From Brevundimonas sp. (GTDB taxonomy: Bacteria; Pseudomonadota; Alphaproteobacteria; Caulobacterales; Caulobacteraceae), in assembly GCF_013912065.1 (NCBI RefSeq), contig NZ_JACESA010000004.1:160214-224213 (forward strand): 64,000 bases of DNA. Direction: 5' to 3'. The position numbers and the translations under genes are program-made. The notes beneath the pieces are model-generated. The model did no database searches, had not been told where the DNA came from, and worked only from the letters and a program-made list of their open reading frames with translations. This document shows positions 43,523-54,931 of this stretch, one piece after another. Numbering within the stretch: the stretch's first letter is position 1; each line of letters opens with the position of its first letter.

Positions 43523-44665
43523 TCAGGCGGCGTCGGCCGCTGCCCGCATCGGGCGCGCCGGCGCCTGGTCCAGGCGATCCATCAGATAGGCCAGATCGTC
43601 GCGCGGCACGTTCGGCCTTTGCGTCATGAACCGTTCCAGCATCCGCTGGCGGAAGGCGTCGCTCGCCGTATCCACCCCCTCGGCCGACAGGGCGCGCCAG
43701 GTGTCCACCCCCGCGCGGAAGGCCTGGAACAGACGCGGCGGCAGGCCGGCCCGGTCATAGATGGCCTTCAGCCCCAGCGGCCCCGCATCATGGATCATCA
43801 ACCAGGCACGGTGGTGCGGCGTATTGGCCAGTTCGGCCAGCCCATGTTCGAGCATGGTCATTTGCCCTCGCGCCAGCCCGCGCAGAAGCAGTGAGGCGTT
43901 CAGCACCCTGCGCTGGTTCAACTGGGCCATGAAGCCCGGCAGATCCACGCTGGACGCCGCCTGCTCGACTAGGTCCACGGTGGCCCGCTCGCGCGCATAC
44001 TGCGCCAGCCGGATGGCGGTCTCGGGCGCCACGGCGTGTCGCGACACCAGATGTTCGCGCACCGTCTCGCTGGCCAGTTCAATCAGCCGTTCGGTGATGT
44101 GCAGCGGCAGAACCTGACGATAGGCGACCGCCGTGACCACGTCGGCCGAAGCCGGGAAACGATCGACGATGACGCCCAGGGCGCGTTCCGACAGATCGGC
44201 GTTGTCGTTGGCCGCCAGGATGCGAACCGCCTGTTCTCCGCCCTCGTCGGCCAGTACCTGGGCGACGTCGCGCGACACGCTGGGCCGCCCGGCGACGGCG
44301 ATCTGGCGAAGATTCGAACCCGCGCGAACGATCTCGATCAGATCCTCATCGCTGAGCGCCGGCGAGGCGCCGATGATGGGCAGGGCGATACTATCGACGT
44401 CCGCCGCCAGTCGACGGGCTACGTCATTGGGGATCAGATCCGACGCTTTCAGCGTAACCGCCATCGCCCGGCGCACCAGTTCGGCCGCGTCATTGGCTAG
44501 CAGCCGCACGATCTTCTGCGCCGCCTCACGTTCTCGATCGTCCAGCTCGACCCGATCCATATTGCGGCACAGCTTGTGCGCCGCCTCCGCGCGCTCGTCG
44601 TCATCCACAGCCTTGACCAGGCGTTGGATGTCCAGTTCGGTCAAGCGGGCGCGATGGAAGGTCAT
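43523..44665 (-). CDS. DUF2336 protein (second copy)
   Basis: A 380-residue helical-repeat protein of the DUF2336 family, including LIEIVRAGSNLRQIAVAGRPS and a basic C-terminal tail. It is distantly related to the protein at 40963. A CtrA-like half-degenerate site lies about 50 bases upstream. Function not established. Confidence 0.85.
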   Translation of the reverse strand: MTFHRARLTELDIQRLVKAVDDDERAEAAHKLCRNMDRVELDDREREAAQKIVRLLANDAAELVRRAMAVTLKASDLIPNDVARRLAADVDSIALPIIGASPALSDEDLIEIVRAGSNLRQIAVAGRPSVSRDVAQVLADEGGEQAVRILAANDNADLSERALGVIVDRFPASADVVTAVAYRQVLPLHITERLIELASETVREHLVSRHAVAPETAIRLAQYARERATVDLVEQAASSVDLPGFMAQLNQRRVLNASLLLRGLARGQMTMLEHGLAELANTPHHRAWLMIHDAGPLGLKAIYDRAGLPPRLFQAFRAGVDTWRALSAEGVDTASDAFRQRMLERFMTQRPNVPRDDLAYLMDRLDQAPARPMRAAADAA

Positions 44666-44716
44666 GGACGGCTCGTCAGGGAATCGGACTCGTCCGACAC
44701 GGTGAACCTGCCATGC

Positions 44717-44731
44717 TTAACGGTCGGTTTA
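44717..44731. promoter_or_regulatory. Possible degenerate CtrA site upstream of DUF2336
   Basis: TTAA-CGGTCGG-TTTA has the TTAA-N7-TTAA form with one mismatch, and lies about 50 bases upstream of the DUF2336 start at 44665. One mismatch from the CtrA consensus; weak evidence. Confidence 0.3.
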
Positions 44732-44753
44732 CCATGGACCGAATTGCGGGACG

Positions 44754-45551
44754 TCAGCTCTTTTCGTCGCCGGTCGGGGAAAAGGCGCGCCCGAATCCGG
44801 CGCCCGCCGATCCGTCCTGACCCAGCAACAGGGCGAGAAGCCCCTGCTCCTGCTTCAGCCGGTCCATGCGCGCCGCCAGCATCTGGTCGCGATCGCTGAG
44901 CTCCGGCGCGGTCGATCGCCCCTCCCCCACGCCGGCTGCGGGCGCGCCATCGCCCGCCGTTTTCTGTAGATTGGCGTGGACCTCGGCGACCGTCGCGGCG
45001 CGCCCGTTCTTGTAGAAGATGCTGCGGTTAGCCCGCGCGGCTTCGGGAAACAGGGCCGCAGCGCTACCGCCCGGATTGCGATCCATCGCACTCATCAGAC
45101 TGGCGGCGCCGGCCGGGCCCAGGAAATGGGCGGCGTACAGATCCCCTGCGCCCGGCTCCTTGCCGGTGCGGCCACGCAGATAGGCGGCGTTCGACGCCGT
45201 CAGTTCGGCCGCCATGGCCGAGGCCGCATGGGGATCGAATCTCAGGTCCAGCACCACATTGCGCGCCGATCCCTCGACCCGCCAGCGCCCGTCCGACCCG
45301 CGATGGATCAGGTCGGCGTATTGGCCGTAGCCGTGCTGCGCTCCGTGCTGTTTGACCGTGCCCAGCCAAGTCTGCTCGATGAACTGGAACAGGCCAGCGG
45401 CCGAGGAAGTCGGCGCCTTGGCCGACGGGTTCATCGCGCTTTCGCGTCGCGCCGTCTTGACCAGGAAGTCGTAATCGACGCCCACGTTGGTCGAGGCGCG
45501 CCGGATGGCCGCTTCCACGCCGCCTGAAGATGGAATCGCTCGGATGCCCAT
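44754..45551 (-). CDS. Lytic transglycosylase (SLT-type) domain protein
   Basis: A 265-residue peptidoglycan-cleaving enzyme. The SLT motif is [12 protein letters not shown] (catalytic Glu), [12 protein letters not shown] and a final AAYLRG/AAHFLG region. No classical signal peptide is seen. Such enzymes open the cell wall for flagella or pili. A perfect TTAA-N7-TTAA CtrA-type box sits 27 bases upstream, suggesting cell-cycle control. Confidence 0.85.
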   Translation of the reverse strand: MGIRAIPSSGGVEAAIRRASTNVGVDYDFLVKTARRESAMNPSAKAPTSSAAGLFQFIEQTWLGTVKQHGAQHGYGQYADLIHRGSDGRWRVEGSARNVVLDLRFDPHAASAMAAELTASNAAYLRGRTGKEPGAGDLYAAHFLGPAGAASLMSAMDRNPGGSAAALFPEAARANRSIFYKNGRAATVAEVHANLQKTAGDGAPAAGVGEGRSTAPELSDRDQMLAARMDRLKQEQGLLALLLGQDGSAGAGFGRAFSPTGDEKS

Positions 45552-45577
45552 GACGGGAGGAGCCTCGTCGAACGTGG

Positions 45578-45592
45578 TTAATCAAGCGTTAA
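45578..45592. promoter_or_regulatory. CtrA-type binding site
   Basis: TTAA-TCAAGCG-TTAA matches the CtrA consensus TTAA-N7-TTAA exactly. Further TTAA copies follow at 45596 and 45608. It is 27-41 bases upstream of the transglycosylase start (45551) and about 140 upstream of the TonB-like gene (45730). Confidence 0.65.
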
Positions 45593-45729
45593 TCGTTAAC
45601 GCCGGTATTAACCGTATGGCGGGAACCGACCTTGGTCGAACGGCGAACCGCCGCCGCAAAGCCGCCACAACCTGCGCGCTCACTTTCGGTTACGGGCGCT
45701 GCGGGGGCGGTGAACGAGGGAGTGCCGTC

Positions 45730-46464
45730 ATGATGATCCGTGCCGCCGGGGGACCCGGCGCCGTCAGCCCCATCGACTTCGGGGAACGCAGGAAGCCTTT
45801 GCCGCGCTGGATGTGGGCCGCCATAGGGCTGTCCGTTCTGGCCCACGTCGGCGCCGGAATGGTGCTCTATAATCAACGGTTCGAGTTGAAAGCGCCGGAC
45901 GCCGCTCCTCCGGAGCCGCCCCCGACCCTCGTCACCCTGGACCTGCCGCGTCCGAAACCACTGCCGAAGGTCGAGACCACGGCGCCGCCCGCGCCGCAGA
46001 CCCCGACCCACAAGCCGCCGGTCGTCTTCCCGACGACCGAGGCCTCGCCCTTCCCGGCGCCTGACGTTCCTGTCGTCGGGACCACCCCGGGTCTGATCGT
46101 CAGCACGGCGCCCCAAGGCGTTGAGAGCGGGACGGCGCCCACGCAAACCCCCGTCCGCGCGATCTCGGTCATCAATGATCCGACCTGGGCCGGCCGCCCT
46201 TCGGCGGCGCAGATGGCGCGCGCCTATCCGTCGCGCGCGGCCGAGAATGGCGTCTCGGGCGCCGCGAACCTGTCCTGCATCGTCCGGATAGACGGGGGCC
46301 TGACCGCCTGCCGCATCGCCGGCGAAACCCCCAGGGGGCAAGGATTCGGACGGGCGGCCATGAGCCTGACGCGCGACTTCCGCATGAACCCGCGCACCGT
46401 CGACGGCCGCGCGGTGGATGGAGCGACGGTGAACTTCACCGTCCGCTTCGCGATGGAGGGCTAG
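45730..46464 (+). CDS. TonB-like energy-transducing protein
   Basis: A 244-residue protein with an N-terminal membrane anchor ([19 protein letters not shown]), a long Pro-rich periplasmic spacer (about 55-120) and a C-terminal TonB-type domain ([19 protein letters not shown] with the closing NFTVRFAM strand). It would couple inner-membrane energy to TonB receptors. The ATG at 45730 follows GAGGGAG. Its stop overlaps that of the convergent oxidase gene (CTAG). No exbB/exbD is adjacent. Confidence 0.88.
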   Translation: MMIRAAGGPGAVSPIDFGERRKPLPRWMWAAIGLSVLAHVGAGMVLYNQRFELKAPDAAPPEPPPTLVTLDLPRPKPLPKVETTAPPAPQTPTHKPPVVFPTTEASPFPAPDVPVVGTTPGLIVSTAPQGVESGTAPTQTPVRAISVINDPTWAGRPSAAQMARAYPSRAAENGVSGAANLSCIVRIDGGLTACRIAGETPRGQGFGRAAMSLTRDFRMNPRTVDGRAVDGATVNFTVRFAMEG

Positions 46465-47471
46465 AAGCGTCGAGGATCGAGGGCGCGGGCTTCCGGCGAC
46501 GGCGTCCGCCCCTCGATCGCATCGGCCACGACGGCCCCGACCATCGGCCCCAGCAGCCAGCCGTTGCGGCGCGGCGCCAGGGCCAGGTACAGCGCCGTCC
46601 CGTCCGGCGCCGGCCCCGCCATCGGCAGTCCGTCCGCCGAGGCGCCGCGAACGCCCGCGCGCCATTCGATCTCCAGCGGTTCGGGCGGGCGACCCAACAC
46701 CCGCCAGGCCGCCTGGGTCAACCGCTCGCCGACGGCCTCGTCCGGCGCCGTGTCCCGACGTCCCGGCTCCATCGTCGCCCCTATCACCGCTCCGCCCGTC
46801 ATCGGGGCCACATAGGCCCCCGGCCCGCGCACGACGTGCGCCGTCAGATCCCGCGCCGCCGAGCCGATCTGGCCACGGATCGGCTGGATCCCGTCCACCA
46901 GGCGCCGCGTCGCCACGGGCGTTCCCACCAGCGCCGCCTCGGCCCCCGTCGCCAGAACCACGGCCGACGCCTGCAAACTGCGTCCATCCAGCTCCACGGA
47001 CCAGCCGCCTCGATTGGCGGCGATCCCGGTCGCCCGCCCCACGACCACGGCCTCGCCCAGAACGGCGCGCAGAGCCGCCAGTCCCTGTTCCGGCTCGATC
47101 TGATAATCCTCTTCGGTGATCAGCCGGTCGCCGTCGCGACGCGCGGCGAACCCCAGCCGTTTCAGCCGCGCCTCGACAGCGTCGACATCGCCCCCGCGCC
47201 ATTCCGCCGGGCGCCGCGCCAGGGCCACGCCTGACGCCTCGGCGAAGGCCGGCCACCGGTCGCGACCGGCGCGGAACAGGGCGGCCCTGTCGGCCGAGAC
47301 ATCGTCGATCGCCGCCTCCATGGCCGGCGCCACCATGCCCGCCGCGACCTGCGAGGCGTTGGCTGTTCCGGGATCGACCACGGTCACCACATGACCGCGC
47401 CGCTTCAGCTCGAAGGCCGTACTCAAGCCCAGCACGCCGGCGCCGATGATCACGATGGAGGGGGAGGACAT
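46461..47471 (-). CDS. FAD-dependent amine/glycine oxidase-like (DAO family)
   Basis: A 336-residue flavoprotein with N-terminal FAD-binding [20 protein letters not shown] and the DAO-fold features [23 protein letters not shown] and [14 protein letters not shown]. It resembles glycine oxidase (ThiO), but without thiamine genes nearby other amines are possible. The ATG at 47471 has GGAGG upstream; a longer frame start at 47549 is rejected. Confidence 0.88.
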   Translation of the reverse strand: MSSPSIVIIGAGVLGLSTAFELKRRGHVVTVVDPGTANASQVAAGMVAPAMEAAIDDVSADRAALFRAGRDRWPAFAEASGVALARRPAEWRGGDVDAVEARLKRLGFAARRDGDRLITEEDYQIEPEQGLAALRAVLGEAVVVGRATGIAANRGGWSVELDGRSLQASAVVLATGAEAALVGTPVATRRLVDGIQPIRGQIGSAARDLTAHVVRGPGAYVAPMTGGAVIGATMEPGRRDTAPDEAVGERLTQAAWRVLGRPPEPLEIEWRAGVRGASADGLPMAGPAPDGTALYLALAPRRNGWLLGPMVGAVVADAIEGRTPSPEARALDPRRF

Positions 47472-47550
47472 CACGACCTCCAGATCGACCCCCGTCGCCG
47501 GGAATGCAAGCCGCCGTGACGGGACGTTTCGTCCTATCCCCCACAGCAAA

Positions 47551-47578
47551 ACGGCCCCGGAGTTTCCTCCGGGGCCGT
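47551..47578 (-). terminator. Rho-independent terminator of tuf
   Basis: ACGGCCCCGGAG and CTCCGGGGCCGT form a perfect 12-bp stem with a TTTC loop. On the minus strand it is followed by T residues, about 28 bases after the tuf stop. Confidence 0.9.
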
Positions 47579-47605
47579 TCCGTTATGCGACTTGGTGATT
47601 ACCGA

Positions 47606-48796
<1,191 letters not shown>

Positions 48797-48848
48797 GGCC
48801 AAACTCCTGATGGCCCGGGTTGAGGGGCGCGATGCTGATCAAAAAACC

Positions 48849-48922
48849 TGGAGCGGGTAGACGGGATCGAACCGACATCCTCAGCTTGGAAGGCTGCTGC
48901 ACTACCATTGTGCTATACCCGC
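48849..48922 (-). tRNA. tRNA-Gly(TCC)
   Basis: Cloverleaf on the minus strand: acceptor GCGGGTA pairs with TACCCGC, anticodon loop CTTCCAA with anticodon TCC, T loop TTCGATC and encoded CCA. 74 bases. Confidence 0.95.
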
Positions 48923-49003
48923 GCGGAGACTGCGGAAGTTCTTTGGGAACGCCGCAGCCGGTTCCTCTCCGTCGTCCTGATCCGCCGTATCCGTCAAGGC
49001 GCG

Positions 49004-49087
49004 TGGTGGGGGAAGAAGGACTCGAACCTTCGAAGCTTACGCAGGGGATTTACAGTCCCCCCCCTTTGCCACTCGGGACATTCCCCC
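49004..49087 (-). tRNA. tRNA-Tyr(GTA)
   Basis: Class II tRNA on the minus strand: acceptor GGGGGAA pairs with TTCCCCC, anticodon loop CTGTAAA with anticodon GTA, long variable arm, T loop TTCGAGT and encoded CCA. 84 bases. Confidence 0.95.
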
Positions 49088-49234
49088 AGCGCGCCTTGTC
49101 GAACCGCGGACCCCTCGTTCCGCCCATAATCAAGCGGGACGAAACAAAAGCCTTCGGCTTGTCGCCTCCTCTAGGATAGAGGGGGCGCCCAGACCCGAAA
49201 GCCCTTGGGGCTCCAAATCGGAGGGCGTCTTATA

Positions 49235-50119
49235 GTGTCGTCGAAAACAGAACGCAACGACCGTAAAAGCGGTAAAAAACCGGTCTTCGGAAACCGGCCT
49301 TCCGGGCCGCGTGAAAAGGGCCAAAAACCTGTTTCGCAAGGATTTTCCGCACGTGAAGACGCGCCCCGCGCGCCGCGTTCGGCGGATAGAAGCAAGGCGG
49401 ACGCCGATAATTTTCTCTGGGGCCGTCACCCGGTGCTCGCCGCCCTGGCGAATCCCGCCCGTCGCGGCATGGGCCGTCTGCTGGCGACGGCGGATCGGGC
49501 CACAGAGATCGAGGACGGCAAACTGGCCCACGGGCACAAGATCGAAGTGGTCGACGCCCCGACCCTGACCCGGATGCTGCCCGCCGGCGCGGTCCATCAG
49601 GGCCTGGCCTTCAAGGTCCAGCCGCTGGAAGGCGTGTCGCTGGAAGAGCTCGCTGATCCGGCCGAGGGAATCATCGTCATGCTGGATCAACTGACCGATC
49701 CTCAGAACGTCGGCGCCATTTTCCGCTCCGCCCTGGCCTTCGGGGCGCGGGGAATCATCGTCCAGGACCGCCATGCTCCGGCCCTGGCCGGCGCCCTGGC
49801 CAAGGCGGCGGTCGGCGCCACCGAACGCCTGCCCCATGCGCGCGTGACCAATCTGTCGCGAGCTCTCGAACGGCTTGCCGATCTGGGCTGGCGCGCCGTC
49901 GGCCTGGATGGCGCAGGCGAACAGACGCTGGAAGAGGCGCTGGATCGGCAGCCGACGGTTCTGGTCATGGGATCCGAGGGCGACGGCATCCGGCGACTGG
50001 TGGCCGAACACTGCGACGTCCTGGCCAAGATCCCCATGCCGGGCGGCTTCGAGAGCCTGAACGTCTCCAACGCGGCTGCCGTCGCGCTTTATGAGGCCGC
50101 GCGCGCGCAACGCGGCTGA
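49235..50119 (+). CDS. rlmB: 23S rRNA 2'-O-methyltransferase RlmB (SpoU/TrmH family)
   Basis: A 294-residue SPOUT enzyme that methylates 23S rRNA G2251. A basic N-terminal extension precedes the substrate-binding domain (FLWGRHPVLAAL) and the knotted domain with DQLTDPQNVGAIFRSA, VMGSEGDGIRRL and IPMPGGFESLNVSNAA. The GTG at 49235 with GGAG upstream is preferred; the frame opens at a TTG at 49205. Confidence 0.92.
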   Translation: MSSKTERNDRKSGKKPVFGNRPSGPREKGQKPVSQGFSAREDAPRAPRSADRSKADADNFLWGRHPVLAALANPARRGMGRLLATADRATEIEDGKLAHGHKIEVVDAPTLTRMLPAGAVHQGLAFKVQPLEGVSLEELADPAEGIIVMLDQLTDPQNVGAIFRSALAFGARGIIVQDRHAPALAGALAKAAVGATERLPHARVTNLSRALERLADLGWRAVGLDGAGEQTLEEALDRQPTVLVMGSEGDGIRRLVAEHCDVLAKIPMPGGFESLNVSNAAAVALYEAARAQRG

Positions 50120-50150
50120 CAGAAGGCCGCGCCGGCGTTAAGGAGCGGGC

Positions 50151-50960
50151 ATGGAATTCTTCTCTTCTCCCGAATTCGCCAGCCAGGCCACGGCCCTGGG
50201 CCAGGTCCTGCTGATGGACCTGGTTCTCGCCGGCGACAACGCCGTCGCCGTGGGCCTCGCCGCCGCCGCCCTGCCCCAGGATCAGCGTAAGAAGGCCATT
50301 CTGATCGGCCTGGCCGCCGCCGTGGTGATGCGGATCGGTTTCGCCCTGATCACCGTCCAGCTTCTGGCCATGGTCGGCCTGCTGCTGGCCGGCGGCCTGT
50401 TGTTGCTCTGGGTTTGCTGGAAGATGTGGCGCGAACTGCAGGAGCAGCGCACGCACGATCAGGCCGAGGCGGAAAAAGAGCTCGAACTGGCCCTGAGCAT
50501 CGAACACGGCTCCGGTCCTTCGCCCGAAGAACTGGGGATCAAGCGCAAGAGCTTCGGCGCGGCCCTGCTGCAGATCATGATCGCCGACATCACCATGTCG
50601 CTGGACAATGTGCTGGCCGTCGCCGGCGCGGCCCACGAACATCCGTGGATCATGGTCTTCGGCCTGGTCATGTCGATCGCCCTGATGGGGCTCGCCGCCA
50701 GCTACATCGCCAAGCTGCTGCATCGCTATCGCTGGATCGGCTATATCGGCCTGGTCGTGGTTCTGTACGTCGCCCTGCACATGATCTGGGACGGCGCGCG
50801 CCAGGTGGTGGTCCGGACCGGCAATATGGAACAGTTCAACGCCTCCGCCCCCGCCTTCGTCGAGATCAGTCCCAAAGAAGCCGCCCACCACATGGGTGGT
50901 CAGCGGAGCGAGGACAGCCACGCCCCCGCCGGCGCAGGACCGACGGTCCCGGCGAAGTGA
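50151..50960 (+). CDS. TerC-family integral membrane protein (YjbE-like)
   Basis: A 269-residue membrane protein with about seven helices and the two Asp-bearing signatures LMDLVLAGDNAVAVG and IADITMSLDNVLAVAG. TerC/YjbE proteins are linked to metal (Mn) or envelope handling. A charged cytoplasmic loop lies in the middle. Its stop overlaps the start of a rhodanese gene (GTGA). Confidence 0.9.
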   Translation: MEFFSSPEFASQATALGQVLLMDLVLAGDNAVAVGLAAAALPQDQRKKAILIGLAAAVVMRIGFALITVQLLAMVGLLLAGGLLLLWVCWKMWRELQEQRTHDQAEAEKELELALSIEHGSGPSPEELGIKRKSFGAALLQIMIADITMSLDNVLAVAGAAHEHPWIMVFGLVMSIALMGLAASYIAKLLHRYRWIGYIGLVVVLYVALHMIWDGARQVVVRTGNMEQFNASAPAFVEISPKEAAHHMGGQRSEDSHAPAGAGPTVPAK

Positions 50961-51292
50961 CCGTCGCCACGGTAAGCGTAGAGGAGGCCGCCGCGTGGCT
51001 CCAATCCGGCGAGGCCGTGCTGGTCGATGTACGCGAGCCGGATGAGTTCGCCGCCGCCCGCATCGACGGCGCGATCCTGGCGCCGCTCAGCCAGATGCCG
51101 GCCGCCTGGGAGGCGCTGGATCTGCCGGCGGATCGCAAGGTCGTCGTCATGTGCCTGAGGGGCGGCCGCAGCCATCAGGTCTGCGCCTTCGTCGGTCCGG
51201 CCGGGCCGGAGGGTCAGCCCCTGTTCAACCTGACCGGCGGCATCCAGGCCTGGCACGTCGCCGGCCTGCCGATCATTGAAGACGCGGACTAG
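50957..51292 (+). CDS. Single-domain rhodanese
   Basis: A 111-residue rhodanese with LVDVREPDEFAAARIDGA and active-site loop CLRGGR (Cys66). The GTG start overlaps the TerC stop, so the two are translationally coupled, as seen here; the shared role is unknown. Sulfur transfer is the expected chemistry. Confidence 0.9.
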   Translation: MTVATVSVEEAAAWLQSGEAVLVDVREPDEFAAARIDGAILAPLSQMPAAWEALDLPADRKVVVMCLRGGRSHQVCAFVGPAGPEGQPLFNLTGGIQAWHVAGLPIIEDAD

Positions 51293-51335
51293 GCGTTTCG
51301 ACGACTGTCGACTGGAGCGTCAGTGGAGGCCGGCG

Positions 51336-53036
51336 CTATTCCGCGCCGCCGAAACGTTCGGACCATTCGGCGACCTGGGCGTCCTCGATCTTGGCGAAGA
51401 GCACGCCCTGGGCCGCTACGGCCTGTCCCACTGGCAGCCGGTTCAGCACATCCTCGTCCGCGCCCGGCCAGCTGAGGTCGGTCGAACCGACGGAGGCCGC
51501 GATCTTCTCGGCCGAGAAGGGCAGGATCGGCGCCGCCAGTCGCGCGAACAGGGCCACGAGGTTCAGGCCGGTGCGTACGCCCACGGCCGCCTGGTCGCGG
51601 TCGGTCTTCAAGGCCGTCCAGGGCGCCGCGACCTGCAGATATTCGTTGCCCAGCACCCAGACGGCGCGCAGGGCCTGGGCCGCCTTGCGGAATTCCATGG
51701 CCTCGAACTGTTCGGTGGCCTCGGCGATCCCCGCGCGGATATCGGCTTCCAGCTTCAGCTCGACCGGCCCGGCCTCGCCGCCGTCCGGCACGACGCCGTC
51801 GAACTTCGACTCGGCGAACTTGACGATCCGGTTGACGAAATTGCCCAGCACATCGGCCAGATCCTTGTTGGTCGAGGCCTGGAAATCCTCCCAGGTGAAG
51901 GCCGAGTCCGCGTGTTCGGGGCCATAGGCCGTCAGACGCCAGCGCCAGTAGTCGGCGGGCAACAGTTCCAGCGCCTGGTCCATGAAGACGCCGCGCTTCT
52001 GGCTGGTCGAGAACTTGCCGCCGTACCAGTTCAGCCAGTTGAAGGCCTTCAGCTGGTCCACCGTCTTCCACGGCTCGCCCGAGCCGATGATGGTGGCCGG
52101 GAAGCTGACGGTGTGGAAGGCGACATTGTCCTTGCCCATGAACTGGACATAGCGGACGTCCTCGGCCCCCTCGTCCAGACGCCACCAGTCGCGCCACGAA
52201 CCACCGGTCGCCTCGGCCCATTCCTCGGTCGCGGCGATATATTCGATGGGGGCGTCGAACCAGACGTAGAAGACCTTGTCCTCCATACCCGGGCGGGGGA
52301 AGCCGTCCTTCAGCACAGGCACGCCCCAGGCCAGGTCGCGGGTGATGCCCCGGTCGATCAGCCCCTCGTCCAGGTGTTTGTAGGCGATGGACTTGGCCAG
52401 GAGCTGCCAACCGGTCTTGCCGTCGACCCAGGCGCGGATCTGGGGCTCGATCTTCGTCTGCAGCAGATAGAGGTGCCGCGTGTCGCGCACCTCGAGGTTC
52501 CGCGACCCCGACACCGATGAATAGGGATCGATCAGATCGGTCGGGTCCAGCAGGCGTCCGCAGTTGTCGCACTGGTCGCCCCGCGCGCCGACGTGGCCGC
52601 AGTGGGGGCAGGTCCCCTCGACATAGCGATCGGGCAGAAACCGGGCATCGTCGATCGAATAGATCATCCGATCGACCCGCTCTTCGATCAGGCCGTTCTT
52701 CTCCAGCGCCTCGGCGAAATGCTGGGTCAGGCGATGGTTCTGCGGGTTCGAGGACCGGCCGAACCAGTCGTAGCTGAGGCCGAAAGCCTGGCCGGCTTTC
52801 TTCTGAATCTCGTGCTGTTCATCGCAATAGGTCCGCACGTCCTGGCCGGCGGCGGCGGCCGCCAGCTCGGCCGGGGTGCCGTGCTCGTCGGTGGCGCAGA
52901 TATAGAGGACCTCATGCCCCTGGGCCCGCTTGAACCGCGCCCAGACATCGGCCGGCAGCATGGACCCCGCCAGATTCCCCAGGTGCTTGATGCCGTTGAT
53001 GTAGGGCAGCGCCGAGGTGATGAGGATGCGGGCCAT
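51336..53036 (-). CDS. metG: Methionyl-tRNA synthetase
   Basis: A 566-residue class I synthetase. The HIGH-like motif is KHLGN, the KMSKS-like motif is KFSTSQKRG, and a zinc knuckle is present ([17 protein letters not shown]). No C-terminal tRNA-binding dimer domain, so the short form. Charges tRNA-Met in the cytoplasm. Confidence 0.95.
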   Translation of the reverse strand: MARILITSALPYINGIKHLGNLAGSMLPADVWARFKRAQGHEVLYICATDEHGTPAELAAAAAGQDVRTYCDEQHEIQKKAGQAFGLSYDWFGRSSNPQNHRLTQHFAEALEKNGLIEERVDRMIYSIDDARFLPDRYVEGTCPHCGHVGARGDQCDNCGRLLDPTDLIDPYSSVSGSRNLEVRDTRHLYLLQTKIEPQIRAWVDGKTGWQLLAKSIAYKHLDEGLIDRGITRDLAWGVPVLKDGFPRPGMEDKVFYVWFDAPIEYIAATEEWAEATGGSWRDWWRLDEGAEDVRYVQFMGKDNVAFHTVSFPATIIGSGEPWKTVDQLKAFNWLNWYGGKFSTSQKRGVFMDQALELLPADYWRWRLTAYGPEHADSAFTWEDFQASTNKDLADVLGNFVNRIVKFAESKFDGVVPDGGEAGPVELKLEADIRAGIAEATEQFEAMEFRKAAQALRAVWVLGNEYLQVAAPWTALKTDRDQAAVGVRTGLNLVALFARLAAPILPFSAEKIAASVGSTDLSWPGADEDVLNRLPVGQAVAAQGVLFAKIEDAQVAEWSERFGGAE

Positions 53037-53122
53037 GATCGTCCAGGAGTTCGGGGAAGCGCAGGGATATAGAGCGGCGAACCCACGGCGTCACCTCCCT
53101 GCCCCCCATGGGGCCGAAAACC

Positions 53123-54460
53123 CTAAGCCATACGCCGGGCCACTCGCACGAACCGTCCCGTCAGAAGGGCAGACGACGCCAGGCTGGCGATGATCACCGC
53201 CCAGACCAGGCCGTCGACGCCCATCCGATGGCCAAGAACCCAGCCCAAGGGCATCATCACCGCGCCATAGGCGGTGAAATGCATGATCGTCGGCCACCAG
53301 ACGTCGCCGGCCGCCCGGTTGGCCTGGGCGGCCACCACCTGAATCCCGTCCGCGACGAAGAACAGGGTGGCCAGCACCAGGGCCGGGGCGGCGATGGCCA
53401 GCAGGCCGGGATCGCGATTATAGGCGCCGACGATCAGATGGGCGCTGGGCCAGACGCTCAGGGCCACGACGAAGGTCATGGCGGTCACCACTGTCAGGCC
53501 GACCAGACCGGCCCTCAACACCCCGCGTCCGTCGCCTGCGCCATAGCTGCGCCCCACCAGCACCGCCGTCGCCGACGACAGGCCCATGGGCAGCATGAAG
53601 ACGATGGCTGACACGTTCAGCACCACCGCCCAGGCCGCCGTCTCCACCGCCCCGATCTGGGCTGCGAAGAAGGTGAAGCCCGAGAAGGCCCCGACCTCGA
53701 TGAAATAGGAGGCGCCCGCGCCCAGACCGACCTTGACCTGTTCATGCGCCGCCTTGGGATCGCGTGCAGGTCGGTCGAACACCCCCAGCGCCCGCGCCTC
53801 CGGCAGACGCAGGATATAGACCACCAGAAACAGGGCCAGGGCCGCGCGCGCGCCGAAGGTCGCCCAGGCCGAGGCGAAAGCGCCATCGAAACCCACGCCC
53901 AGCAGGTCCGGCACCAACAGTAGATTCAGCGCGAGATTGACGCCGTTGGCGATCCACATGGCCCACATGCCCGGCTTGGGCCGTCCCAGGGCCTCGAGGA
54001 AGAACTGGCCCGTCACCGAGATCAGATAGAAGGGCATGGACAGGGCGAAGACGATCAAGGCCGGTCCGGCGCCTTCCGCCAGTCCGTCTTCCAGGCCCAT
54101 CCTGCTCAGTCCCCACGGACCGACGGCGATCAGGGCGACCATGGAGACCAGGCCGATCTGCAGCGAATAGACCATGCCCCGCCGCAGCACCGCGCCGACG
54201 GCGTGCCTGCGCCCCTCGCCCAGCATCCGCGCCGTCATGACCTGAACGCCCAGCATCAGCCCGACCGCCGTCGTCACCACGATCGAGGTCGGCGCCCAGG
54301 CCAGGGAGTGGAAGGCCAACTCCCGGCTGGAGAAATTTCCCACCACTATGGCGTCGGTCAGCCCCATGGTCATGATGCCGATGCGCGCCAGCACCACCGG
54401 CCAGGCCAGGGCCAGCAGGTCACGGAAGGCGGAACGGGTCTTGAGGCTGAGCGCGATCAT
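53123..54460 (-). CDS. MATE-family efflux transporter
   Basis: A 445-residue polytopic protein with twelve predicted helices and NorM-type repeats, including LAWPVVLARIGIMTMGLTDAI near the N terminus. It exports organic cations by Na+ or H+ antiport. The ATG at 54460 starts the membrane region; a TTG at 54505 extends the frame without support. Confidence 0.9.
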   Translation of the reverse strand: MIALSLKTRSAFRDLLALAWPVVLARIGIMTMGLTDAIVVGNFSSRELAFHSLAWAPTSIVVTTAVGLMLGVQVMTARMLGEGRRHAVGAVLRRGMVYSLQIGLVSMVALIAVGPWGLSRMGLEDGLAEGAGPALIVFALSMPFYLISVTGQFFLEALGRPKPGMWAMWIANGVNLALNLLLVPDLLGVGFDGAFASAWATFGARAALALFLVVYILRLPEARALGVFDRPARDPKAAHEQVKVGLGAGASYFIEVGAFSGFTFFAAQIGAVETAAWAVVLNVSAIVFMLPMGLSSATAVLVGRSYGAGDGRGVLRAGLVGLTVVTAMTFVVALSVWPSAHLIVGAYNRDPGLLAIAAPALVLATLFFVADGIQVVAAQANRAAGDVWWPTIMHFTAYGAVMMPLGWVLGHRMGVDGLVWAVIIASLASSALLTGRFVRVARRMA

Positions 54461-54523
54461 CGGACGCGGCACAGGCCACGCCGTCCCGTCGCGGTCAACT
54501 CCCAAAAACTTTGTGGATTTGGC

Positions 54524-54922
54524 CTACCAGGCGCCCAGTTCGCGCAATTGGCGCACCAGTTCTTCCGGCGCCTCGCCCGCGTCCAGTTCGGTCATGTCCG
54601 CCGGGGCGTCCTTGGGTTCGAAATAGCGCCAGCCCTGGAAAGGCCGGCGCGCCATCGGAGCGGTGCGGATCACCTTGGGCTCAAGCGTGATCTCGCATCG
54701 GCTCTGCTTGCCCTCGCCCAGGGTGGCGATGTCCAGCACGGGCTGACGGCAGACGATCACACCCTTGACCACCCAGTACAGCGATCCGCCGTCCTCGATC
54801 TCGGTCGCCCGTTTCGGCGTCATCCGCGTGTGGACCACCAGGGGACCGCCCCTCGCCGCGCGGGCTTCCAACCATTCGACGTCAGACACGCCGACGCACA
54901 GTTTGATCATGTGAAGCGGCAT
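54524..54922 (-). CDS. DUF1489 protein
   Basis: A 132-residue protein matching the alphaproteobacterial DUF1489 family, with MIKLCVGVSDVEWLEA, GSLYWVVKGVIVCRQ and PFQGWRYFEPKDAP. Function unknown. It sits 10 bases after the carboxylase on the same strand and is probably co-transcribed. Confidence 0.88.
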   Translation of the reverse strand: MPLHMIKLCVGVSDVEWLEARAARGGPLVVHTRMTPKRATEIEDGGSLYWVVKGVIVCRQPVLDIATLGEGKQSRCEITLEPKVIRTAPMARRPFQGWRYFEPKDAPADMTELDAGEAPEELVRQLRELGAW

Positions 54923-54931
54923 GACGGCGAT

